In this document: in pieces, positions 16,359 to 24,404 of the stretch
Layout of the letters: the number at the start of each line of letters is the position of its first letter
Position numbering within the stretch: position 1 is the first letter of the stretch
Assembly (NCBI RefSeq): GCF_020905345.1
Contig: NZ_JAJJMO010000001.1
Span: forward strand, 1,674,001-1,738,000
From: Flavobacterium pisciphilum
GTDB taxonomy: Bacteria; Bacteroidota; Bacteroidia; Flavobacteriales; Flavobacteriaceae
Length of the DNA: 64,000 nt
Direction: 5' to 3'
Made by a program: the position numbers and the translations under genes
Notes under the pieces: generated by a model
The model's input: the letters and a program-made list of their open reading frames with translations, nothing else
Told to the model about the DNA's origin: nothing
Database searches by the model: none

Positions 16359-16881
16359 ACTGTTCGAGTTTAAAAACAAATGAGCTTGATAGTTCAGATG
16401 TGGGCATATCTTCCTTTTTGTAGGTATTGGTGATGAAATCCAAAAGTAAATCCTTCGCTCTTTTTTACTTCTGCAGTGAAGCCGGTGTGCGCTCTCCCGA
16501 ATTGACTCTTTTGGTGAAGAATAAGTTGTAATTATCCATAATCTCAATTATGGTTGGGCCTTCAGGCTGGTTGATTTTTACTTTTCCTGTGAGTTCAGCT
16601 TTTAATAATTCTAAGTCACCTTCAGGGTCAATCCTGAAGAGTTCAGTAAACTTTTTTTAGGCATTAAGCTGCGTAAGATCAAGAGAGCTTTTAATTACCT
16701 TCTCTTTTTCCGCCTTCAATGTATTTTTCAAGTGATTTGTCTGAATCCATCTTTCTTTCGAGATGAATTTTCTCGAGGCGATTGTAATTTTTTTGTTTTT
16801 ATAAGAAAGTCTTAGAATAATAGATGATTCTCCGTCTCGATTAACCCTCTCAGATTTTAGCAAGAAAATTACTTTTAACAT
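16355..16881 (-). pseudogene. Tyrosine recombinase (phage-type integrase), truncated with two nonsense codons
   Basis: Reading down from the ATG at 16881 gives MLKVIFLLKSERVNRDGESS, the start of the arm-binding domain of Bacteroidota tyrosine integrases. The frame is interrupted by TAA at 16657-16659, where an acidic residue is expected before KKFTELFRIDPEGDLELL. It continues to SGERTPASLQK, meets a second TAA in place of a Tyr, then goes on with KRAKDLLLDFITN (SAM-like core-binding domain). It is cut near FKLEQFL at about 16355. The catalytic domain with the R-H-R-Y residues is absent, so it is dead. It reads away from the tRNA-Ser gene and ends at a junction with the SusC-like fragment. Confidence 0.85.
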
Positions 16882-17062
16882 GTTATTTAGTTTTAAAATC
16901 AGTAATAAAATTGAATTAAAAATTTTAAGAGAACCCATTGATAGTAGGGAATTCTTTTATTTTAGTACACAATTCTGGAAAAGTGAATCAAAAAAACTGA
17001 GGACACATTGGGTAACTATTCTTGGATAAAACATGTACTTTTTGAAAAGTATACAAAAACAA

Positions 17063-17096
17063 AAAAGCCTTTAAACACTAGTGTTTAAAGGCTTTT
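17063..17096 (-). terminator. Palindromic terminator of tRNA-Ser copy 1
   Basis: A perfect 34-nt palindrome (17-bp arms, centre at 17079/17080, CACTAGTG core) with A/T runs at both ends sits 30 nt beyond the 3' end of the tRNA. It should stop transcription on the minus strand and probably works in both directions. A diverged counterpart lies behind the second tRNA copy. Confidence 0.8.
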
Positions 17097-17126
17097 GACT
17101 TTTAAAGTTTCTTTTGAAACTTCTAC

Positions 17127-17214
17127 TGGCGGAGAAAGAGGGATTCGAACCCCCGGACCTGTTACAGTCAACAGTTTTCAAGACTGCCGCATTCGACCGC
17201 TCTGCCATTTCTCC
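17127..17214 (-). tRNA. tRNA-Ser(UGA), copy 1
   Basis: An 88-nt class II tRNA with encoded CCA (TGG at 17127-17129 on plus). The acceptor stem pairs GGAGAAA with TTTCTCC, the discriminator is G, the T-loop is GGTTCGAATCC, and there is a long variable arm. The anticodon loop CTTGAAA has anticodon TGA (plus 17178-17180). The gene is identical to copy 2 at 20475-20562, including flanks. Island DNA with an integrase remnant lies at its 3' side, as expected for a tRNA used as an integration target. Confidence 0.97.
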
Positions 17215-17619
17215 AGTATGTCGCTTTCATTATCTGATTGCGAGTGCAAATATAAGATGCTTTTTTCGATTATAAAAACTTTTTTTTAACCTATTTACAA
17301 AGAAAATAATATGCTAAAAAAAAGCCCCATTTAACATCAGTTAAAGAGCTAGATTACAGCAGAGAAAGAAAAACGGCAAGTAGCCGTTAAATTCTGAAAA
17401 GGAAGATAATGCATAAGCATTCTTTGAATAGTAATTGTTGAGCTCTTTTTAAGAGGTAATAATTATCTTTGTAATAGTTTTTTATATAATTACTCCCTTT
17501 TGAAATATACAATGTCCAAGTTATAAATACTAAAAGAATACGTTTACATCTATTTAAATGCAACAAATAAGTTTTTGAGTCAACTTAGGCCAGCTGAAAA
17601 CTAAAATAAATATTGATTT
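17215..17619. other. 405-bp spacer between tRNA-Ser copy 1 and the HxlR gene
   Basis: No gene is seen. Besides the tRNA promoter it holds a TATCTTTG box at 17464-17471 on the plus strand. A TTG lies 23 bp upstream of it, so it is a candidate promoter for the HxlR gene with a leader of about 150 nt. Confidence 0.5.
17247..17254 (-). promoter_or_regulatory. -7 promoter box of tRNA-Ser copy 1
   Basis: On the minus strand this reads TATATTTG, an exact TAnnTTTG box, 33 bp upstream of the tRNA 5' end. The same box sits at the same distance in front of copy 2 (20595-20602). Confidence 0.65.
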
Positions 17620-17988
17620 ATGTACGAAAGAAAGATAGAAAAGGATTATTCCTGTGGTTTAGAGATTACAAGTGAAATTATTGGTGGGAAATGGAAACCT
17701 ACTTTAATAAATCTTATTCATGAAGGTATCATTAGACCCAGTGAACTACAACGAGCAATGCCAGCTGCGTCAAGACGTGCACTTAATATTCAATTAAACG
17801 AACTTCAGGAACATGGTATTATAGAAAAAAAAATATATGCTGTTTTACCTCCTAAGGTCGAATACTCATTAACAGATTTTGGTAGATGTCTGCTTCCAAT
17901 AACCCTTGCTATGGAAGAATGGGGAAATAAGTATCGTAATGAATTTAAAAAACTCCTTGAATTAAAAAAAGAAACAGTCAATAAATAA
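17620..17988 (+). CDS. HxlR-family transcriptional regulator
   Basis: A 122-aa winged-helix protein of the HxlR family, DNA-binding dimers that often sense reactive electrophiles or oxidants and control a neighbouring oxidoreductase. Visible features are the family hallmark IIGGKWKPTLINLIHEG (about 20-36) and the recognition-helix/wing region RRALNIQLNELQEHGIIEKK. A Cys at residue 12 (DYSCGLE) is at the place where redox-sensing HxlR proteins carry their reactive cysteine. It lies 92 bp upstream of the luciferase-like oxidoreductase on the same strand, so that gene and the ones after it are likely targets. The function is inferred from family and position. Confidence 0.9.
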   Translation: MYERKIEKDYSCGLEITSEIIGGKWKPTLINLIHEGIIRPSELQRAMPAASRRALNIQLNELQEHGIIEKKIYAVLPPKVEYSLTDFGRCLLPITLAMEEWGNKYRNEFKKLLELKKETVNK

Positions 17989-18036
17989 AGTTGTTATAGG
18001 GAATAAGTATGCCCTATCTGAATCGTTATGCCGTTA

Positions 18037-18067
18037 TTGTGGTAACTTTTTTTTGGTCTTAAATTTG
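18037..18067 (+). promoter_or_regulatory. Bacteroidota-type promoter for the luciferase-like gene
   Basis: TTG at 18037-18039, a 20-bp spacer, and TAAATTTG at 18060-18067 fit the TTG/TAnnTTTG promoter pattern. The ATG at 18081 is 13 bp downstream, so the leader would be very short. Confidence 0.55.
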
Positions 18068-18080
18068 TAAAAAAAAAGTT

Positions 18081-19085
18081 ATGATTAATTTAAGCATATT
18101 AGATTACTCTCCGATTGATGAGATGAGTAATTCGAGAGAGGCATTAATTGCAACCACAAACTTAGCTCAACTAGCTGATAAATTAAACTTTAAGCGATTT
18201 TGGGTTTCTGAGCACCATGGAATGCAAACTTTAGCTGGAAGCAACCCAGAAATGTTAATGATGCACCTTGCAGCCAACACTAAAAACATACGCATTGGTT
18301 CTGGAGGAGTAATGCTACAACATTACAGTGCATACAAAGTAGCAGAAGGCATTAAGCTTATAGAGGCTTTGTATCCTGGTAGGATTGACCTTGGTATTGG
18401 AAGAGCTCCCGGAGGAGATAAAATTACGCACTCAGCACTAAATATCGGAAAAAGTAGAATTTCATCATATGGACAACAGCTCAAAGATTTAAAGGCCTAT
18501 TTGAGTGGTCAGGAAGAAATAACTTCTTCATTTCCAGGTTTAGTTCCAACACCGGTTATAGATACATTGCCACAACTATGGTCTTTAGGAGCAGGTGGCA
18601 ATGGAGGTTTACTTGCTGCCCAAGAAGGTACATCTTACATCTTTGCACATTTTATCAATCCTAGCGGAACGGGATTGCACGCAACAGACGATTATTTGTC
18701 TAATTTCAACCCCTCTGTAATAACTCCTAAACCACAAAACATGGTTGCTATTTTTGTAGCAGTTGCTGAAACAGAAGAGGCAGCCGAAATACTTGCTAAA
18801 GGATTTGATCACTGGATGCTAATGATAGAATCTGGGCGTGAAACTCCCTATTATATGAATTTTGAAAGCATTAAAGATTACCCTTATACATCAGAGGAAA
18901 AAGAAATCATCAAGAACAACAGAAGAAGGATTGTTGTTGGAAATGCTGATAGTGCAAAACAACAAATTGAGCAACTTGCTACCGCATACCAAACCAATGA
19001 AGTGATGGTATTGCCACAAGTTTTTGGTAAAGAAAACAGAATGAAAACCATCGAATTATTATCAGAGGCTTTTAAACAGAATTAG
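18081..19085 (+). CDS. LLM-class flavin-dependent oxidoreductase (bacterial luciferase-like, MsnO8 type)
   Basis: This 334-aa TIM-barrel monooxygenase-like protein would use reduced FMN supplied by a partner reductase. Typical segments are the N-terminal LSILDYSPI strand, RFWVSEHHGMQTLAGSNPE (about 40-58, the luciferase-like EHH motif), IRIGSGGVMLQHYSAYKVAE, and GRIDLGIGRAPGGD (about 112-125). A glycine-rich LWSLGAGGNGGLLAAQEG phosphate-binding region near 165-183 completes the set. The length is normal for the single-domain subgroup. The substrate cannot be inferred. It is followed after 289 bp by a tautomerase and an SDR protein, and with the HxlR gene upstream they look like one small catabolic or detoxification cassette. 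Confidence 0.92.
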   Translation: MINLSILDYSPIDEMSNSREALIATTNLAQLADKLNFKRFWVSEHHGMQTLAGSNPEMLMMHLAANTKNIRIGSGGVMLQHYSAYKVAEGIKLIEALYPGRIDLGIGRAPGGDKITHSALNIGKSRISSYGQQLKDLKAYLSGQEEITSSFPGLVPTPVIDTLPQLWSLGAGGNGGLLAAQEGTSYIFAHFINPSGTGLHATDDYLSNFNPSVITPKPQNMVAIFVAVAETEEAAEILAKGFDHWMLMIESGRETPYYMNFESIKDYPYTSEEKEIIKNNRRRIVVGNADSAKQQIEQLATAYQTNEVMVLPQVFGKENRMKTIELLSEAFKQN

Positions 19086-19374
19086 TTACTTCACTTATAT
19101 AGAAGCAACAAAAATCTGCATGCTTCTTACTTTATAAATCGAAACAATAAATTTTAAAATTTCCCCCCAGTAGTATTATATACTAAGATTGAGGTAAACA
19201 ATTAGCGCACTACAAATATGCATACAAAATGCGTAGCTGTATTAAGTAATTCTTTAATAATCGATGAGAAACTAAACATGAAACGGGATTCCGTTCTGAA
19301 GTTCCCTTTCCGCCAATAAGGCACTTTAATTAATAAAATTTGAATAACCGCGATAAGCATAAAACAAAACAATC

Positions 19375-19593
19375 ATGCCGTACATAAAAATTGAAATTAC
19401 GCGAGAAGGCGTTACAAGAGAACAAAAACAAATCCTTATAAAAGGTGTAACCGATTTAATTACACAAACATTAAACAAAGATCCACATTTAACCCATGTA
19501 GTAATTCAGGAAATAGATCTTGATGATTGGGGATATGCTGGACAACAAGGGTCAGTAATAAGAGAAAAGGCTTTACAAACGATAAAAAAATAA
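19375..19593 (+). CDS. 4-oxalocrotonate tautomerase-family protein
   Basis: A 72-aa protein starting MPYIKIEI. Removal of Met would expose Pro1, the catalytic base of this superfamily. The segment HVVIQEIDLDDWGYAGQQG matches the middle and C-terminal part of small bacterial tautomerases of the DmpI/YdcE type. Members interconvert keto and enol forms of small acids or act promiscuously; the real substrate is unknown. It lies 22 bp upstream of the SDR gene, so the two are likely co-transcribed. The 289 bp before it contain no gene. Confidence 0.88.
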   Translation: MPYIKIEITREGVTREQKQILIKGVTDLITQTLNKDPHLTHVVIQEIDLDDWGYAGQQGSVIREKALQTIKK

Positions 19594-19615
19594 TAAATCA
19601 ATAAATAATAAAACA

Positions 19616-20350
19616 ATGAAAAAACAGACAATAGTAGTTACTGGTGCAGCATCAGGGATTGGAAAAGGAATTGCAAAATATTTTTTAGACAGAGGTGATA
19701 ATGTAGTTATTAACTCATTACTATCAAGTACGCTTGAAGACACATTCAAAGAACTTGGTGCAGGTGATAACCTTGCAATGGTTGCTGGAGATGTAAGCAA
19801 CAAACAAACCGGAGAACAATTGGTAAACGTAGCTCTTGAAAAATTTGGCTCTGTAGATGTGTTGGTCAACAATGCTGGAATCTTTGACAGCAAACCTTTT
19901 TTAGAAGTAGATGAAACCTATTTGGATAAATTTTTGAAAACAAATTTCAAAGGAACTTATTTCACCACACAGGCTGTAATTCCTCAAATGCTACAGCAAC
20001 AGGATGGAGTTGTAATTAATATAGGGACACCATTGGTTAATCACGGTTTTGGAGGGCTGCCTGCTACAGCATCAATTTCAAGTAAGGGTGCAATTCATGC
20101 TTTAACAATTCAATTAGCAGCCGAATTTGGTAAACAAAACATTCGTGTCAACACTATCGCACCGGGCATAATTCGTACACCAATGCACGGAGACAAGGCA
20201 GATCAAAGCGCTGGTTTACACTTGCTAAACCGTGTAGGAGAGATTGATGATATTGCAGAAATGGTGTACACTGTTGCAAAAAGTAATTTCATCACGGGTT
20301 CAATTATCAATGTTGACGGTGGTAAAGGTGCTGGACGCAACTTAAACTAA
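19616..20350 (+). CDS. SDR-family protein lacking the usual catalytic tyrosine
   Basis: This 244-aa Rossmann-fold protein has an intact dinucleotide site: TGAASGIGKGIA near residues 8-19 and VLVNNAGIFDSKPF near 82-95. The C-terminal VNTIAPGIIRTPM and ITGSIINVDGGKGAG segments are also typical. In the usual YxxxK catalytic motif, however, the sequence reads SISSK, so Tyr is replaced by Ser. The expected catalytic Ser strand reads NIGTPLVNHG. Lys is kept. It may be a non-classical or inactive SDR, or bind a nucleotide without classical hydride transfer. It ends the four-gene cassette between the two tRNA copies. Confidence 0.9.
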   Translation: MKKQTIVVTGAASGIGKGIAKYFLDRGDNVVINSLLSSTLEDTFKELGAGDNLAMVAGDVSNKQTGEQLVNVALEKFGSVDVLVNNAGIFDSKPFLEVDETYLDKFLKTNFKGTYFTTQAVIPQMLQQQDGVVINIGTPLVNHGFGGLPATASISSKGAIHALTIQLAAEFGKQNIRVNTIAPGIIRTPMHGDKADQSAGLHLLNRVGEIDDIAEMVYTVAKSNFITGSIINVDGGKGAGRNLN

Positions 20351-20410
20351 GAATAAAATGGATTCATCATACTTTAAGAATATAGATGTTCTCTGATAGT
20401 CCAAAAAGAA

Positions 20411-20446
20411 AAAAGCCTTTAAATACTTGTATTTAAAGGCTTTTTA
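20411..20446 (-). terminator. Hairpin terminator of tRNA-Ser copy 2
   Basis: AAAAGCCTTTAAATAC (20411-20426), loop TT, then GTATTTAAAGGCTTTT, followed by T's on plus and A's on the other side. It is the counterpart of the palindrome at 17063-17096 with compensatory changes in the arms. It lies 28 nt beyond the tRNA 3' end and about 60 bp after the SDR stop, so it may serve both convergent units. Confidence 0.8.
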
Positions 20447-20474
20447 TTTTTAAAGTTTCTCTTGAAACTTATAC

Positions 20475-20562
20475 TGGCGGAGAAAGAGGGATTCGAACCC
20501 CCGGACCTGTTACAGTCAACAGTTTTCAAGACTGCCGCATTCGACCGCTCTGCCATTTCTCC
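20475..20562 (-). tRNA. tRNA-Ser(UGA), copy 2
   Basis: The 88-nt sequence is the same as copy 1, with anticodon TGA, a long variable arm and encoded CCA. Identity with copy 1 extends about 38 nt beyond the 5' end and includes the TATATTTG -7 box at 20595-20602. The terminator hairpin at the 3' side is also shared but slightly diverged. The two copies are 3348 bp apart. Confidence 0.97.
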
Positions 20563-20712
20563 AGTATGTCGCTTTCATTATCTGATTGCGAGTGCAAATA
20601 TAGTGTGCTTTTTCGATTATAAAAACTTTTTCAATGCTTTTTTTACTGTTTTTTTTACTCGATTTTCAAGTATCTAATTATCAGTATTTACGAATGAAAC
20701 TTTTTGCTTTTA

Positions 20713-21117
20713 TTATTCTGGATTATCCAAAATTGCCACTGGTTTCTTATGCTCGTCAACAGCAACAAACGAAAAAGTCCCTGAAACTACCGTTTCACGA
20801 ATTTCAGAATACATTTGTTCCATGAAAATATCAACATGAATTTTACAGCTTGTTCTTCCAACACTAATAACTTTCGCTACTAATTCGATTAAAGTCCCCG
20901 CAGGAATTGCTTTTCTAAAGTCAATTTGACCTGTAGATATCGTCACAACTTTCTTTCTGCTAAATCTGGTAGCACATATAAATGAAACTTCATCCATAAG
21001 TTGTAATGCTGTTCCTCCGAATAAAGTATCATAATGATTCGTCGTATTTGGAAAAACAGCTTTAAATATATGCGTTTCAGATTTTGCAATTCTTTCTTCT
21101 AACGTCCCCATATTCAT
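20713..21117 (-). CDS. Acyl-CoA thioesterase (hotdog fold, YciA/BFIT-like)
   Basis: A 134-aa single hotdog-domain enzyme expected to hydrolyse acyl-CoA thioesters in the cytosol. Motifs are VFPNTTNHYDTLFGGTALQL (about 19-38), where the Asn-His-Asp-x-x-FGG region forms the active site, followed by MDEVSFICATRFS and a GTLIELVAKVISVGRTS strand pair. The start overlaps the ribB(A) stop by one base (TAATG), and a second ATG two codons later is possible. It is the last gene of the ftsK-lolA-lptF/G-ribB run. Confidence 0.9.
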   Translation of the reverse strand: MNMGTLEERIAKSETHIFKAVFPNTTNHYDTLFGGTALQLMDEVSFICATRFSRKKVVTISTGQIDFRKAIPAGTLIELVAKVISVGRTSCKIHVDIFMEQMYSEIRETVVSGTFSFVAVDEHKKPVAILDNPE

Positions 21118-22250
21118 TAATAGTTTACGTATTCTGTTATTTCAAGACCGTAACCTATCATTCCAACACGTTTTGTTTGCTCTGTATTAGATACCAATCT
21201 AATTTTAGAAATATCAATATCATGTAAAATCTGAGCTCCAATACCATAATCTTTACTATCAATGATTACTTTTGGTGCTTTCATTACTCCTTGAGATTGT
21301 AACAACTTAAGTTCAGTAATACGGCTCAATAAGTTTACAGCTTGCATATCTTGATTAATAAACAACACTGCTCCTTTTCCATTCTCATTAATAACCTTAA
21401 ACATATCATCTAGCTGTTGTTCTGGGTTATTGGTTAGTGTCCCTAATAAATCATTATTTACTTGTGAAGAATTAATTCTTGTAAGTATTGATTCTCCTAG
21501 ACTCCAATTCCCTTTTGTCAATGCAATATGAATTTGCTTATTGGTAGTTTGCTCATAAGCTCTTAAACGGAAAGTTCCGAAACGAGTCTCAATGTCAAAA
21601 TCTTCTTTTTTAACAATCAAACTATCGTGTTGCATTCTATAAGCAACTAAATCTTCGATAGAAACTAATTTTAAATTGAATCTCTTTGCTACCTCTACAA
21701 GTTGAGGTAAACGAGACATAGTTCCATCTTCATTTAAAATTTCACAAATAACTCCTGCTGGTTTAAACCCTGCTAATCTTGCAAAATCTATAGCAGCTTC
21801 AGTATGTCCTGTTCTTCTCAATACTCCACCTTGTTTAGCAACCAATGGAAAAATATGTCCCGGTCTTGCTAATTCATGTGGTTTTGTATTTGAATCTGTC
21901 AATGCCAATACAGTTTGTGATCTATCAGCGGCAGAAATTCCTGTAGTTACTCCATTTCCTTTCAAATCAACTGAAACTGTAAAAGCAGTTTCCATATGAT
22001 CTGTATTATTAGTAACCATTGGTTTTAAATCCAACTCCTTACAACGGCTTTCTGTTAATGGTGCACAAATTAATCCACGACCATGTGTTGCCATGAAATT
22101 AATCATTTCTGGAGTTACTTTTTCTGCTGCAGCAAGAAAATCACCTTCATTTTCACGATCTTCATCATCTACTACAATAATTACTTCACCTTGACGAATA
22201 GCTTCAATAGCCTCTTCAATAGTATTAAGTTGTATTTTATTTGTTGACAT
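21117..22250 (-). CDS. ribB: 3,4-dihydroxy-2-butanone 4-phosphate synthase with degenerate GTP cyclohydrolase II-like domain
   Basis: This is a 377-aa RibBA-type protein. The N-terminal half (about 1-205) is a complete DHBP synthase, which makes the four-carbon riboflavin precursor from ribulose 5-phosphate. It has [11 protein letters not shown] near 29-39, [11 protein letters not shown], and RPGHIFPL with [13 protein letters not shown]. The C-terminal half (about 210-377) has the GTP cyclohydrolase II fold by position, but the zinc-binding Cys cluster (normally within GDVFGSxRCDCG) is absent; this stretch reads [20 protein letters not shown]. Only RibB activity is therefore expected, and RibA would need a separate gene elsewhere. 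Similar degenerate fusions are common in Bacteroidota. The start lies 2 bp after the lptF/G-like gene. Confidence 0.92.
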   Translation of the reverse strand: MSTNKIQLNTIEEAIEAIRQGEVIIVVDDEDRENEGDFLAAAEKVTPEMINFMATHGRGLICAPLTESRCKELDLKPMVTNNTDHMETAFTVSVDLKGNGVTTGISAADRSQTVLALTDSNTKPHELARPGHIFPLVAKQGGVLRRTGHTEAAIDFARLAGFKPAGVICEILNEDGTMSRLPQLVEVAKRFNLKLVSIEDLVAYRMQHDSLIVKKEDFDIETRFGTFRLRAYEQTTNKQIHIALTKGNWSLGESILTRINSSQVNNDLLGTLTNNPEQQLDDMFKVINENGKGAVLFINQDMQAVNLLSRITELKLLQSQGVMKAPKVIIDSKDYGIGAQILHDIDISKIRLVSNTEQTKRVGMIGYGLEITEYVNY

Positions 22251-22252
22251 AG

Positions 22253-23704
22253 TTAGGTTTTGTTTTGAGAAGAAATGAATCTCTCAGAGAATTTTTTAAA
22301 TAACTTATTTAATGGCGCCAAGACAGCATCCATGCTTATTAATCCAATATCGTTTGTAGCGCGATACGTTAATAAAACAGCTAATGGCGTAAGTATAAAG
22401 GTAGACATCCATGCTCCCATAAAAGGAGTCAATCCGTCTTCTTGTGAAATTCTTTTTCCGAAGGTATTGATAAAATGAAAAGTAATAAATATCAATACTG
22501 CAAAAACTATTGGTAATCCAAGCCCCCCTTTACGGATAATTGCTCCAAGTGGTGCACCAATAAAAAACATTAAAAAACAAGCAAAAGCAATTACAAATTT
22601 CTCGTAAAGTGCCGTAAGGTGTCGGTTAATATTTCGTTGTTTTTCTTTTAATTCATTTTTTGTAGCATCGATAGAATACATTGTACTTGTAAGATTGCTA
22701 CTTGCCACCTTAAGTACTTCTGCTTTTTTATCATTGGTATAAAGCGATAAAAGATCGTTTGGTAATGGTTTCTTCTTTTTATCCAGCTTAATTACCGGCA
22801 AGCCTTTGGCAATACCTACTTTTTGATTGATATTTTCTGAAAAGGAAAGAATTTCAGTATCTAGATTTTTAGTTAATGAATCTAAAGTATAGCGCAATTC
22901 ACTAGCATTTAGCATTCCGTTAGTATTACCAATATCTTGATTATCCTCCACTTTATTTAGTTCTGACAAATCGATATTAATGATTTGCTTTTTAAATGCT
23001 CCTTTTATAAAAGGCATCTTGCTTCTATCTTCGTATTTCTTAGGCGTTACATCTTGGTAATAATAACCATCATTAAGCACAAGTTGAAGAATACTAGATT
23101 TATCATTACTGATTAATTCACCTGTTTTAGACTTAATAACCGTTTTGTTTTCACCGCTATTATTTGCTTTCTCATGAATTGTCACTCCAGTAAGAATATT
23201 TCCGTTTGTACCTGATTTTTTATTTACTTTAATATTATAAAAACCTACATCACTAAATTGCCCTTCGGCTATAGCCATTGCAGGCTTAGCTTGCGCGATA
23301 CTTTTTCTAAAATTAATGAATTTATATTCAGCATAAGGAATTACATTATTTGCAAAAAAGAAGGCAACTATACTTAAAAAGCATATAAACACAATTAAAC
23401 CTCTCATGGCTCGCTGTAGCGAAATCCCTGAAGCTTTCATTGCTGCAAATTCGTAGTTTTCGGCTAGATTTCCAAACGTCATAATCGAAGCCAACAAAAC
23501 CGATAACGGTAACACCAACGGAATAATTCGAGGCATCGAAAATAATAAGAATTTAACAACTAAAATTAAATCCAAGTCTTTACCCGCCAACTCTGCTATA
23601 AATAGCCAAACGGTTTGAAGAATGAATATAAAAAATAGAATTACAAATACCGTAGCAAATGTAAGAAGGAAAGTTTTTAATAAGTATTTGTCTAAAATTT
23701 TCAA
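22253..23704 (-). CDS. LptF/LptG-type permease of the lipopolysaccharide export machine (YjgP/YjgQ family)
   Basis: A 483-aa inner-membrane protein. It starts MKILDKYLLKTFLLTF, the family's N-terminal signature, with transmembrane helices near 10-40, 55-80 and 95-120. A large periplasmic beta-jellyroll region (about 130-345) and three C-terminal helices (about 365-450, including APLGAIIRKGGLGLP) follow. LptF and LptG move LPS from the inner membrane to the periplasmic bridge with the LptB ATPase. F and G cannot be told apart here; some Bacteroidota carry them at separate loci. It sits 7 bp after the lolA-like gene, an envelope-biogenesis context. Confidence 0.92.
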   Translation of the reverse strand: MKILDKYLLKTFLLTFATVFVILFFIFILQTVWLFIAELAGKDLDLILVVKFLLFSMPRIIPLVLPLSVLLASIMTFGNLAENYEFAAMKASGISLQRAMRGLIVFICFLSIVAFFFANNVIPYAEYKFINFRKSIAQAKPAMAIAEGQFSDVGFYNIKVNKKSGTNGNILTGVTIHEKANNSGENKTVIKSKTGELISNDKSSILQLVLNDGYYYQDVTPKKYEDRSKMPFIKGAFKKQIINIDLSELNKVEDNQDIGNTNGMLNASELRYTLDSLTKNLDTEILSFSENINQKVGIAKGLPVIKLDKKKKPLPNDLLSLYTNDKKAEVLKVASSNLTSTMYSIDATKNELKEKQRNINRHLTALYEKFVIAFACFLMFFIGAPLGAIIRKGGLGLPIVFAVLIFITFHFINTFGKRISQEDGLTPFMGAWMSTFILTPLAVLLTYRATNDIGLISMDAVLAPLNKLFKKFSERFISSQNKT

Positions 23705-23711
23705 CCCGTAA

Positions 23712-24401
23712 TTAGTCTAGTTTATTGATATAGTAGTTTGGATATTTACTTTGCACAAAGGTAAACTGATTTTTTGATAATGGTTGATTGGTTTTAAAAG
23801 AATTAACGGTTAATGTAGTTTTTGTTCCGTTTTTCCCCATTTCAATTAAATTATAAATATGCTTTGTTTGTACGTCAATCCCTAAAAGAATTTCTTTACG
23901 TTGATCTTTAGCACTTGTTGGATTCAATTTAATATATTGGATTTTTCTTCCTTTTACGTTCTGAACAATATCCATTGCGTATTTATAACCTGAATTAAAA
24001 AAAGTCAACATTTTTGAAGGTGTAATCGCATTATCATCTTTTTCATTAACTCTAGAAATAGTAATTTCTTCGTCTTCTGGAACTATAGTATATGTTTTCT
24101 GACCGTCAAAAATCTTTGTAACTCCCATAAAATTCAACACAAACTGATTTCCTTTTATGGTAACATTTCCTTTACTATCTTGATTAATATTTTCTTTAGC
24201 ATTATTCAAAGAATACTTAAAATCAATTACAATATTATCGTAGCTCTTTACTTTTGCTGTTACTTGATCCAATAATTCTTTGGCTTTTTTATCTTGAGCC
24301 TGAGTAGAAAAAGTGACAAGGAATAAAAAAACAATTTGAAAAACCCTTTTAGTCAGGCTGTTTGCGTTATTTTTTTTGAAGTTTTGAATCGTTGGTTTCA
24401 T
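23712..24401 (-). CDS. LolA-like outer-membrane lipoprotein carrier
   Basis: A 229-aa exported protein with an extended N-terminus and a hydrophobic signal segment VFQIVFLFLVTFSTQAQ (about 20-36). The mature part has the LolA-type open beta-barrel pattern: ELLDQVTAKVKSYDNIVIDF, then GNQFVLNFMGVTKIFDGQKTY. It would ferry lipoproteins from the inner to the outer membrane through the periplasm. It lies 3 bp after ftsK and 7 bp before the lptF/G-like gene, an arrangement common in Flavobacteriia. Confidence 0.88.
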   Translation of the reverse strand: MKPTIQNFKKNNANSLTKRVFQIVFLFLVTFSTQAQDKKAKELLDQVTAKVKSYDNIVIDFKYSLNNAKENINQDSKGNVTIKGNQFVLNFMGVTKIFDGQKTYTIVPEDEEITISRVNEKDDNAITPSKMLTFFNSGYKYAMDIVQNVKGRKIQYIKLNPTSAKDQRKEILLGIDVQTKHIYNLIEMGKNGTKTTLTVNSFKTNQPLSKNQFTFVQSKYPNYYINKLD

Positions 24402-24404
24402 GAT

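Noticed and set aside
16335..16547. 70-aa minus-strand open frame as a separate gene
   Set aside because: It is out of frame with the integrase remnant occupying the same DNA; the integrase frame matches a known family.
17095..17289. Open frame across tRNA-Ser copy 1 (and the matching one at 20462-20677)
   Set aside because: Both are translations through the antisense of a tRNA gene; the shared residues come from the shared tRNA.
17063..20602. tRNA copies as simple att sites of an integrated element
   Set aside because: Integrase-made repeats duplicate only part of the tRNA. Here promoter, full tRNA and terminator are duplicated, and no integrase lies between them.
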